A stretch of 36,902 nucleotides of DNA from a bacterium. Lineage in GTDB: Bacteria > Zhuqueibacterota > QNDG01 > JABMRT01. The notes below the pieces were generated by a model that worked only from the letters and a program-made list of their open reading frames with translations, was not told the DNA's origin and searched no databases. Position numbers and translations under genes: made by a program. The stretch covers positions 1-36,902 of the forward strand of contig DSAP01000108.1 in assembly GCA_011046415.1 (NCBI GenBank). The letters are read 5' to 3'. Shown piece by piece: positions 9,095 to 16,480 of this stretch. How positions within the stretch are numbered: position 1 is the stretch's first letter; every line of letters begins with the position of its first letter.

Positions 9095-9123
9095 TTTTTT
9101 ATTCCCGGTATGCGGATGAAAAA

Positions 9124-9167
9124 ACAGGGAGGGATGTGCCGATGGGTGGCCGGCGATCCCTCCCTGT
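9124..9167 (-). terminator. Rho-independent terminator of the LacI/TonB/beta-helix operon
   Basis: A perfect 12-base stem (9124-9135 with 9156-9167) carries a 20-base loop that can extend the pairing through GCCG/CGGC. On the minus strand it is followed directly by a run of T (complement of 9119-9124), so it should terminate the operon that ends at 9188. On the plus strand it lies 30 bases after the chemotaxis receptor stop but lacks a T-run in that direction. Confidence 0.75.
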
Positions 9168-9187
9168 CCCAAGCAACGAGAGGGGTG

Positions 9188-11719
9188 TTATTTCAGGAGC
9201 GTCATCCGTCTATCTATTTTGATGTCACCGGCCTCGAGGCGATAGAAATAAATTCCCGAGGTCAGATGACCGGCATCGAATAGCACCTGATGAGACCCGG
9301 CTTCCATGGGCGCATCGATCAGCGTGGCCACTTTCTGACCCAGAATATTAAACACGGTCAGGCGGACATTCGAAGCCTTGCCCAAGGCGAAGTGGATGTT
9401 GGTCGTCGGGTTGAAGGGGTTGGGGTAATTCTGCTCGAGTGCAAAGCCCCTCGGCAAATCACCACGTCCTTTCACTGAAGAAATGACGGAAACCTTGACC
9501 AGCTTGATAACATCTGCTTTCACCCGGCTGCCGGAGAGGGTGATCGCATGCGTTCCAGCCGTTAACGGGAATGTTTCCGACAATACGCTCAGGCCCGTCG
9601 AGTCATCATTGCTTTCAAAATTCACAGAAACGGCAAACGCGCCGTTTGTATGGATTTCGCCTACGACCAAACCGTCCACATTTTGATAGAACACCTGAAG
9701 CGCATATTCGCCGTCATCGGGTGCGGTCAGATCCCACGTGATGTTGCCGTCTGTATTCAGTGCGACCGATTTGAAACCACTGGGCACCCAGGGTGCGCCT
9801 TCGCTCACCAGGGCGACGATGTCGAAGGTGGCATCGGGGGCCCTCAGCTCAACCAATGCCTCACGGCTGGCAAAGTCGATGATATCGATTCCGGCGAAGT
9901 GTTGCCATCCCCAGGATTGTTCAATCCGGATGGTGTTTTCACCCGCGGGCAGCGTCAATGCACCGGCCTCGAGAATATTGGCCTGGGTGATCAGCGTCCA
10001 GGTCCATTCGTTGGTCGGCATGCCGGCGTGTATCCCTTCACCCGAATCCCAGATGTATTCGCCCCAGCCCTTGGGGTCGTGTATGCTGATGCCGTTGACG
10101 ATGATGCGTTGTCCGCGCATATCGTTTCCGCGCATGTGCGTCCACACATTCAGGTCGACCTGAGCTTCCGCCGGCAAGTCGAAGACCCACTGGATGAAAC
10201 CGCCGCCATCCATCTGGAAAAAGGTAAATCCTTCAAACTCTTCAATCACGGCATCGCCTGCCAGTGCGCCTTCTTCGGCCTCCGCCTCATCCACCACATC
10301 ATACACCTTGATCGGACCGGCCAGCGTCTTCAGGTCGGCGACGAACTGATCCTTGTTCGCCTCGAACTCCGCCTTCCTGTCCGGGAACCAGTTCAGATCG
10401 CCGAGCGGCAGGCCGTCCGTTCCGGCGTTCAGGAGGGATGCGGTGGTGTAGGAGAAGTCTTCCGGAAGCGGCCAGCTGGGGCAGACATGGCAGATCTCGC
10501 CGGGGACCACGGCATCTTCGGGAAGCTCCCAGAACCAGGGGTTGGCCGGGAGATTGCCCGCACGCAGGTCGGTGATGTTCTGAATCATGTCCGGAATGAT
10601 GTCGGGCGTGTAGGTTCCGATGTCGGGCATGGCGGGGAGCCATGAGGTGTCCCTGACCACGATGTTTTCGTACGGCACTACGAAGTCTTCTTTGGTGACG
10701 GCATTGATGAACGGCTGCGCCCGGGCCGCGTCCGCGGCATAGAAGGCCGCAAAGGCCGGGTCGCGCCAGCCGGCGGTGTTGGCAAACAACACCCGGCGGC
10801 CCTGTTCCGGACCGTATTTCGACGGCAGCGGGCCGACCGAAAACATACCCGAGGTATAAGCCCGCGGGTCGCGGCCGTCGGCCGTGTAATCGCCCACTCC
10901 CTCGCCGTGCCAGAAGCCGTTGATGACCAGGTTGTTGGCGAAGTAGGCCTCGCGCCACCAGTTGCCCGTGTTGATCGTCCGCCCGATGTTCACCAAGGTG
11001 TTGTGGTTGAACCGGACGTAATCGGCGGCGCCGCCTTCAATCTGCAATGCGGTCATTCCAATATTGAAGAAGGTGCAGTTCTCGACCACGACCGTGTCCT
11101 GGTCTGCCCAGATCGAGATGGCGCGTCCTTCCCATTGCTGCGTGCTGGGTTTGCCGATCAGGTTGCGGAATACGCAGTTCGTATAGTAGATACTGTTTCC
11201 GGAACCGGTGACGGCGATCAGGGCGAAATTGGTGCGTTCCAGGATGATGCCGTCGAATACGAAGCGTGAGTTGCTCGCATCGATCTGGATGGGCTGATAC
11301 GCAGTCTGTACACCGCTGTCGTCGCAGCCGATGATGTAGAGATTTTTCAGCGTGACGTCGTCGCCGCCGGTGAGTATGCGTTGGTTTACCGATCCGTCAC
11401 CGCGCGCGACCATCTGCAGCACCGCGGGATTGTCCAGCTCGCCCGGTCCGGGGTCTTCGCCCACGATACGCAGATGCCAGCCGTCATTTACGAGTGTTTC
11501 GGTGATCCAGTAAAAACCGCCCTTCCTTAATTTGTAAACCCGGTCGTCCGGACGGTCGGCATCCGCGGCGATGGCATCACGAAGCGCATCCACGATGACT
11601 TCACCGGTCACCGGATCCTCCCATTCGACGATGAGTTCATTTGTCAGAGCCCGGGGCGCCATGAGCAGCACGGCTCCGGCGAGCAGGGCACCAAAGATAC
11701 CCGAATATTTTCCTTTCAT
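9188..11719 (-). CDS. Secreted right-handed beta-helix protein with type IX secretion sorting domain
   Basis: The 843-residue protein starts with a signal sequence (GALLAGAVLLMAPRALT). Residues ~60-290 look like a parallel beta-helix of the kind found in polysaccharide lyases and adhesins, with short repeats such as VTLKNLYIIGCDD, FVFDGIILERTNFALI, IYYTNCVFRNLIG and VVVENCTFFNIG. Two beta-sandwich, carbohydrate-binding-like regions follow (about 465-620 and 625-750). The last ~80 residues (NYPNPFNPTTNIHFAL through SGIYFYRLEAGDIKIDRRM) are a type A sorting domain recognised by the type IX system. I cannot assign catalytic residues, so lyase activity is only a possibility. GGAGG lies just upstream of the ATG. 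It is the last gene of a LacI-TonB receptor operon, which suggests a surface polysaccharide-binding or -cleaving role. Confidence 0.85.
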   Translation of the reverse strand: MKGKYSGIFGALLAGAVLLMAPRALTNELIVEWEDPVTGEVIVDALRDAIAADADRPDDRVYKLRKGGFYWITETLVNDGWHLRIVGEDPGPGELDNPAVLQMVARGDGSVNQRILTGGDDVTLKNLYIIGCDDSGVQTAYQPIQIDASNSRFVFDGIILERTNFALIAVTGSGNSIYYTNCVFRNLIGKPSTQQWEGRAISIWADQDTVVVENCTFFNIGMTALQIEGGAADYVRFNHNTLVNIGRTINTGNWWREAYFANNLVINGFWHGEGVGDYTADGRDPRAYTSGMFSVGPLPSKYGPEQGRRVLFANTAGWRDPAFAAFYAADAARAQPFINAVTKEDFVVPYENIVVRDTSWLPAMPDIGTYTPDIIPDMIQNITDLRAGNLPANPWFWELPEDAVVPGEICHVCPSWPLPEDFSYTTASLLNAGTDGLPLGDLNWFPDRKAEFEANKDQFVADLKTLAGPIKVYDVVDEAEAEEGALAGDAVIEEFEGFTFFQMDGGGFIQWVFDLPAEAQVDLNVWTHMRGNDMRGQRIIVNGISIHDPKGWGEYIWDSGEGIHAGMPTNEWTWTLITQANILEAGALTLPAGENTIRIEQSWGWQHFAGIDIIDFASREALVELRAPDATFDIVALVSEGAPWVPSGFKSVALNTDGNITWDLTAPDDGEYALQVFYQNVDGLVVGEIHTNGAFAVSVNFESNDDSTGLSVLSETFPLTAGTHAITLSGSRVKADVIKLVKVSVISSVKGRGDLPRGFALEQNYPNPFNPTTNIHFALGKASNVRLTVFNILGQKVATLIDAPMEAGSHQVLFDAGHLTSGIYFYRLEAGDIKIDRRMTLLK

Positions 11720-11860
11720 TGTCTTCCTCCTTCACAACGGGTTGGATGTCTCTTGTCGACCGCGTGTATTGACCCCCCAACACGCACTTGCCTACTTCTT
11801 TTTATTGTGCTTCACCTCCTTCGGCCGTGTGTCGGCCCGGCATTTGAGTTCTTGATCGTT
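11720..11860 (-). other. Spacer between TonB receptor and beta-helix gene, with hairpin and orphan ribosome binding site
   Basis: Reading on the minus strand, the spacer contains a GGCCG-ACACA-CGGCC hairpin (11823-11837). Directly after it comes a full-length Shine-Dalgarno, AAGGAGGTGA (11821-11812). Six bases later an open frame begins with ATA rather than ATG and runs 29 codons to a TGA that overlaps the start of the beta-helix gene (ATGA). The real ribosome binding site of that gene is a second GGAGG near 11727. The short frame is not called as a gene because ATA is a very rare start. Confidence 0.35.
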
Positions 11861-14833
11861 TTAAAATCTGTATCGAATCCCCGCATCCATGGCAAAGCCA
11901 TAATACTCCGTATAGGTGGGGTTGGTCAGAGCCGCTCCCCTGAAATTCTGATCGGGCCGGTTGTTCAGGTTTGTGAAATTGGAGAAAAGTTGTATTCTCG
12001 GGCCAAGCCGCTGCTGGAATGTCAGGTCCCAGCGTGCATAGGTCCCGGAAAAGTTGTCGAGCGCCGGTTCTGTCGAGATAAAGGTCACCCGATTTGTCTG
12101 ATACAGATAAGAGAGACGGGCAGAAAACCCCTTGAAGTCGTATCCGAGCGTCACATTGAAAATATGGGCAGGCTGATCGGGCATGCGGGCCACGCGCGAG
12201 CTGTCGATCAGGACATTTTCCCTCCGGGGCGGCCGGGTTCCGGGGATGATGTCACCCTGGTTGTTATAATATAATATCTTTTCGATCTCCGAATAAATTC
12301 TTGTATAATTCATGTTCAACACCACACCGCGGAAAATCGGAGGCAGATACCAGAAATAGGTCTGCCAGTCGATCTCGAAGCCTTGATAAATGGCGGGCTT
12401 GGTGTTGTTGATATAGGTGTCCATCTGGGGTGCGGCACCCACGAGCCAGGAGTCCGGGATGTTCAGTCCCGGCAGCACGGGCACGCCGGCCATGAGTTTA
12501 TAACTGGTCTGGAAGATTAAATCGTCGATGGTTTTATGGAAGCCCGAGATTGAAAACAGGCCCACATGGTTCTGATAGACCGAGACCGAAATGTCATAGT
12601 TTTTGGAATGCGCCGGTTTCAGCGCCGAATTGGCGGCCCTCATGTAGTTCTGCTGGCTGTTTATCCATGTTATGGGCGCATAGTGGATATAATCCGGACG
12701 CGTCAGGGTTTCGGTGCGCGCCAGCCGGATTTTCATCCAGTCGGTCGGCGACACCATCAGGTGCATCATGGGCAGCCAGAAGCTGTTGTTCCGTTCGGTG
12801 GTGATGTCATCGAATTCCTTGGGTTCTTCCTGGATGTTGTTGACCACGAGTTCCCGGTATCGTTGACCGCTGTACCGGGAGAAATCGCCCTCCCAGCGGA
12901 TCCCCGGCAACAGGGTCAGATGCTTGCCCAAATTGAGTTCGGTCATGATGTAACCCGCCTGGTAGCGTTCGATGCCGTCGTAGTCCCGTCCCCGGGAGTC
13001 GATCGCATATCGGCGGTTCTCTCCGGATTCAAAGAGGGCGTCCATCATCTGATCCATCAAGGTCTGATCAACCACGAAGCCGAGCGGATATTCTCCGTCC
13101 AGAAAATCGGAGCGCCGATAGTCGCTCAGCACACGCGTGATGGGAAAAATCCCGTTTTGACGGGTCAGCGCCGAATCGCTTTGCCAGTTCCACCGGTCCG
13201 GATGTTCTTCGGCGAGATTTTGGAGCACCGCGGTCAGGATCGTATTCACACCCGTCGAGCCGCCGTACTGGATTCCGTGTCTGCCGTCCCGTTCTTCGTC
13301 GTTCATCCGATCCAGCCACCGGAATTTTCCGCCCAGTTTGATGCGGCCGTCCATCCGGTTGCCGAATCGGAAAGGTATTTCGGCATTGAGCTGAAATGAG
13401 GTCTCGTTTTCATGCCGTTTCGTATCCAGAATATACATGGATGAGAGACCGGTGTTGTTCGAATCGACGGTCGCGAACGCGGGGATTTCATTGGGATGGG
13501 TATAGGGGTCGATCCTGGCCGTGAGGAACGCGTTGTTTTCCTGGACGAAGGACCAGGCGCGTTCACCGGGATTGTTCGTGCGAGAGGATGTCCTGGCCGC
13601 GCTGAGATCATACCGGATCCAGTCGAAATTCTGTTCCATGCCGAAGGTGCCGGTAAATATTGAAGTGGTGCCTCCCCGTTTCTCCAGTTCGTAATAGTGC
13701 CGGTTGTCGAAGACATGCATCCGGTCGATGCGGAACAGGCCATCCCAGCTCAGGCGGTTGTAGAATGAATTGGCGGTGATCTTGCCGTAGGGAATCCGGT
13801 AATCCAAAAGCAGGCTCGCGCCGGTCCGGCCGCGCGTCACGTTTTCTTCTCTCAGGCTGATGTTTGAGGCGATGATCTGGGTCAGGCCCGTTCCGGCCTC
13901 CGTGGTCTGACGGTAGTCACCCCAGAACTTGTCGGCGCTGCGGTCGTATTTGTCGCTGTTTATACTGGCGATCATGCCGAGCCGGCTGTTCATGAACCGG
14001 TTGCTCACACTGCCCGTAAAATTGTGGTTGCCGTAACAATTCTGGAGCCGGTTATATCCTCCCTGCGCCGAGACATGGATCTGCAGCCTGTCTGCGGCTT
14101 CTTTCAGGCGCAGATCCACGGTGCCGCCGATGGCGTCTGCATCCATATCCGGCGTATTCGCTTTCTTCACGGAGATGCCGGCGAGCATGCTCGATGAGAT
14201 GAGTGAAAGATCCACGCTCCGGTCGTCTCCGCCGGTCGCGGGTACGCGGACGCCGTTGACGGTCACCGTGTTGTATTTCGGTGACAGCCCCCGGATCGCC
14301 ACCTTGTTGGCCTCTCCGCCCGACCGCTGGATCGAGACGCCCGGGAGCCGGCCGATCGATTCGGCCGCATTCACGTCGGGCAGTTCCTTGATCCGCGCTT
14401 CCGAAACGATGTTCGCGATGGTGTTCGAAGCCAGTTGTTCGCTGATCGCTCGGATTTGACCCTCCGCCTGGGCGGTCACCACGACGACCTCTCCCTCCAC
14501 ACTCTGAAAGTCGAGTCCGATGGCCTTGTCGAGGGTTTCACCCGCCCTGACCTGGACCGCCATGGTTTTTTCCTGATAACCGATATATCTTGCGACCAGA
14601 TTATGGCGGCCCGCCGGGACCTGTGTAATCACAAATTGGCCTCTCAGGTCGGTCGCCGCGCCGTAATTCGTCCCCGAAATGAACACGTTGGCCGAAGGAA
14701 GGGGCTCATTGGTCTGGCTGTCGAACACGGTGCCAGTGATTCTTCCGAATGGAGAGGCGTAAACAAACGGTTGAAACGACATCATCGCTCCCAGGATCAG
14801 GCGGATTCCGAACACATTCAATCGTCTCTTCAT
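11861..14833 (-). CDS. TonB-dependent outer-membrane receptor (LacI-linked, carbohydrate type)
   Basis: The 990-residue protein imports a ligand across the outer membrane using TonB energy. After a signal sequence ending near FVYASP comes a carboxypeptidase-regulatory-like domain (about 30-115: GRITGTVFDSQTNEPLPSANV, then YGAATDLRGQF). A TonB-box-like EVVVVTA follows. The plug (about 125-240) contains ELPDVNAAESIGRLPGVSIQR and KVAIRGLSPKYNTVTVNG. The remainder is the beta-barrel, ending in an aromatic GIRYRF. Long receptors of this type sit beside LacI regulators in carbohydrate-uptake loci of Xanthomonas and Caulobacter. GGAGG is eight bases from the ATG, and the upstream LacI stop is three bases away, so the genes are cotranscribed. 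No SusD-like partner is present. The ligand is unknown; a glycan or oligosaccharide is inferred from context. Confidence 0.92.
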   Translation of the reverse strand: MKRRLNVFGIRLILGAMMSFQPFVYASPFGRITGTVFDSQTNEPLPSANVFISGTNYGAATDLRGQFVITQVPAGRHNLVARYIGYQEKTMAVQVRAGETLDKAIGLDFQSVEGEVVVVTAQAEGQIRAISEQLASNTIANIVSEARIKELPDVNAAESIGRLPGVSIQRSGGEANKVAIRGLSPKYNTVTVNGVRVPATGGDDRSVDLSLISSSMLAGISVKKANTPDMDADAIGGTVDLRLKEAADRLQIHVSAQGGYNRLQNCYGNHNFTGSVSNRFMNSRLGMIASINSDKYDRSADKFWGDYRQTTEAGTGLTQIIASNISLREENVTRGRTGASLLLDYRIPYGKITANSFYNRLSWDGLFRIDRMHVFDNRHYYELEKRGGTTSIFTGTFGMEQNFDWIRYDLSAARTSSRTNNPGERAWSFVQENNAFLTARIDPYTHPNEIPAFATVDSNNTGLSSMYILDTKRHENETSFQLNAEIPFRFGNRMDGRIKLGGKFRWLDRMNDEERDGRHGIQYGGSTGVNTILTAVLQNLAEEHPDRWNWQSDSALTRQNGIFPITRVLSDYRRSDFLDGEYPLGFVVDQTLMDQMMDALFESGENRRYAIDSRGRDYDGIERYQAGYIMTELNLGKHLTLLPGIRWEGDFSRYSGQRYRELVVNNIQEEPKEFDDITTERNNSFWLPMMHLMVSPTDWMKIRLARTETLTRPDYIHYAPITWINSQQNYMRAANSALKPAHSKNYDISVSVYQNHVGLFSISGFHKTIDDLIFQTSYKLMAGVPVLPGLNIPDSWLVGAAPQMDTYINNTKPAIYQGFEIDWQTYFWYLPPIFRGVVLNMNYTRIYSEIEKILYYNNQGDIIPGTRPPRRENVLIDSSRVARMPDQPAHIFNVTLGYDFKGFSARLSYLYQTNRVTFISTEPALDNFSGTYARWDLTFQQRLGPRIQLFSNFTNLNNRPDQNFRGAALTNPTYTEYYGFAMDAGIRYRF

Positions 14834-14836
14834 CGT

Positions 14837-15928
14837 TCAATCCTCCAAAGAGATTGTTTTTGAAAGTTGAGAGGCATTGGACGGCCTTCTCAATGTCGGG
14901 GCATCCGGTTGTTTCTGCGATGCCACCGGAGGGCCGATTTCTTTGACGGATCCCCGTTCGATCAGCCGGGTCGGGACGACGGTCGTCACCGGTTTCTTCA
15001 CCTCGCCCCGGAGTATTTGAAGGAGGGCGCGGACCGCGATCGAGCCCAGCTCTTCCTTGTAAACCCGCACCGTGGTGAGGGGGGGCGAAGCCATCTTGGC
15101 CATTTCAATGTCGTCGAAACCCACGATACTCACGTCATCCGGAATCCTGAGCCCGCGTTCGATGATAGCCTGATATCCGTACAACGCATTGATATCATTG
15201 GCAGAGAAAATGGCCGTCATGTCCTTGTTTTCGAGCAGTACGCGTACATGTTCATATCCGTTTTCGAGTCCGCCCGTCCGGACGAGATCCGGATCCGGAG
15301 ACAGATCGCTGTTTTTGAGGGCTTTCAAATACCCGTTGTATCGTTGACGAAAACTGGTTCGGGAGAGGTCGCCCGAGATAAAACCGATGCGCCTGTGGCC
15401 GCGGTCGAGAAGATGCCGGGTTGCCTGATTGGCCCCGTATTCATTGTCGATGAGAATCTGGCACCGGTCTTCCGCGAGTTCCTTGGGGTCGATCAGAATG
15501 ACCGGTATTTGTATGCCGAGGATGCGGGTGAAATAGGTGTCCAGAAACGTACCGACGAGGATCAGCCCGTCCGCCTGATGCTCCCGCACCATTTTCGGTA
15601 ATTCATCGCGTGTGTTTTCGGTGATGATCTGGAGGAGGAGGCTGTAATTGTTCAGCGCCAGTTCGGCCTCGATGCCTTCGAGAACCCGGGAATAAAAAGG
15701 ATTCCCCGACAGGGAGTGCAGGTCCCGGCAGAACAGGACGCCCACATTTTCCGATGTCTTTTTTTTGAGGGCTTTGCCGAATGCGTGGGGGGTGAAGTTG
15801 TATTGCTTGATGAGTTGTCTGATTTTTTCTTTGGTTTTTGGGCTGACATCGGGCCGGTCATTCAGGGCTTTCGAAACGGTGGACTGGGAAACGCCCGCAT
15901 GCCTGGCGATTTCTTTGATCGTCATCAT
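14837..15928 (-). CDS. LacI family transcriptional regulator
   Basis: The 363-residue protein starts with a LacI helix-turn-helix (residues ~3-50: TIKEIARHAGVSQSTVSKAL, then NDRPDVSPKTKEKI). A ligand-binding periplasmic-binding-protein fold follows (VGVLFCRDLHSLSGNPFYSRV, then DGLILVGTF, GHRRIGFISGD, FSANDINALYGY, and DVSIVGFDDIEMAKMASPPLTTVRV). Such regulators usually bind a palindromic operator and respond to a sugar. It is the first gene of the operon with the TonB receptor and the beta-helix protein, so it probably regulates itself and these partners. Two LacI-type operators occur in its upstream region. A second ATG follows the first directly; AAAGG lies about ten bases upstream. The last ~35 residues after VKEIGPPVA are a low-complexity tail beyond the usual end of the family. 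Confidence 0.93.
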   Translation of the reverse strand: MMTIKEIARHAGVSQSTVSKALNDRPDVSPKTKEKIRQLIKQYNFTPHAFGKALKKKTSENVGVLFCRDLHSLSGNPFYSRVLEGIEAELALNNYSLLLQIITENTRDELPKMVREHQADGLILVGTFLDTYFTRILGIQIPVILIDPKELAEDRCQILIDNEYGANQATRHLLDRGHRRIGFISGDLSRTSFRQRYNGYLKALKNSDLSPDPDLVRTGGLENGYEHVRVLLENKDMTAIFSANDINALYGYQAIIERGLRIPDDVSIVGFDDIEMAKMASPPLTTVRVYKEELGSIAVRALLQILRGEVKKPVTTVVPTRLIERGSVKEIGPPVASQKQPDAPTLRRPSNASQLSKTISLED

Positions 15929-16023
15929 GAAATCAGGACCTTTTTCGGGAATTTCTTACGGGTTTAACACGGGGTCGAAGGCGGCGGTTCCCTGCCGCTG
16001 CCGTCATGGATCGATCTTCCCGG

Positions 16024-16043
16024 TTACGAAAACGATTTCGTAA
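16024..16043. promoter_or_regulatory. LacI-type operator 1
   Basis: TTACGAAAACGATTTCGTAA has perfect 8-base arms (TTACGAAA / TTTCGTAA) around a central ACGA. The core AAACGATTT is the usual layout of LacI/CcpA-type operators, with a central CG. It starts five bases downstream of the -10 box of the LacI promoter, over the expected transcription start, so binding would block that promoter. An additional half site, TTCGTAA, follows at 16044-16050. Confidence 0.75.
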
Positions 16044-16048
16044 TTCGT

Positions 16049-16076
16049 AAGATAATTCTTTAAATGAGAAAGTCAA
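16049..16076 (-). promoter_or_regulatory. Promoter of the LacI / TonB receptor / beta-helix operon
   Basis: On the minus strand: TTGACT (16076-16071), a 16-base spacer and TATCTT (16054-16049). The predicted start falls inside operator 1, leaving a leader of about 110 bases before the LacI ATG. Confidence 0.6.
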
Positions 16077-16255
16077 GCTCTTTTTCCCGGTTTTTTATTA
16101 ATTCTGTTCCGGGTGCAATTAACAACCGCCGAAAAAACAACTTAAGTGTAATCATGTCAAAGTAATGGATTGTATCGAAGCGTGTCGGGTTGGATGATCC
16201 GGTCATCCATCCGGATTCAGTTTCACAGGGCATGGATCCTTTTCCGAAAGGGGAT

Positions 16256-16271
16256 TTACGAAAACGATTTC
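16256..16271. promoter_or_regulatory. LacI-type operator 2
   Basis: TTACGAAAACGATTTC repeats the first 16 bases of operator 1 exactly; the last arm is then lost (CC instead of GT). The central CG pairs of the two sites are 232 bases apart, close to 22 helical turns, so a looped complex would face the same side. The site lies 210 bases upstream of the plus-strand operon and may place it under the same regulator. Confidence 0.65.
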
Positions 16272-16417
16272 CCGCCAGAGGCTCATTTCTCCACATATTT
16301 TCCCCGGATATTTTGTCCCGGATCCATCTATAAATTCACTTTGTTTTTCGGCTCATCCTCATTAAATTGCCCCTGCTCCGGGAAACATGGGGCGATGCGC
16401 TTCGTTATATAAAAGTG

Positions 16418-16459
16418 TACTCTGGCAATTCTCGGATCGATCCGAGAATTGCCAGAGTA
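16418..16459. repeat. Perfect 42-base palindrome in the leader of the plus-strand operon
   Basis: Bases 16418-16438 are exactly the reverse complement of 16439-16459, with no loop (centre GGATC|GATCC). In RNA it would fold into a long hairpin ending ten bases before the ribosome binding site GGAG. No T-run follows on either strand, so it is not a standard terminator. It could be an mRNA-stabilising 5' hairpin, a dyad operator, a cruciform site or an assembly fold-back. Confidence 0.9.
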
Positions 16460-16480
16460 TAGTAAAATTGGAGTCCAGCC

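Larger units (their letters stand above)
15929..16480. other. Divergent control region between the two TonB receptor operons
   Basis: No gene is present. The 552 bases hold, from left to right, the leader of the LacI operon, operator 1 (16024-16043), the LacI promoter (16049-16076), operator 2 (16256-16271), AT-rich sequence with a TATAAA at 16329-16334 lacking a clear -35, and a 42-base perfect palindrome (16418-16459). The last elements are the ribosome binding site GGAG at 16470-16473 and the ATG at 16481. I could not identify a convincing complete promoter for the plus-strand operon. Confidence 0.6.
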
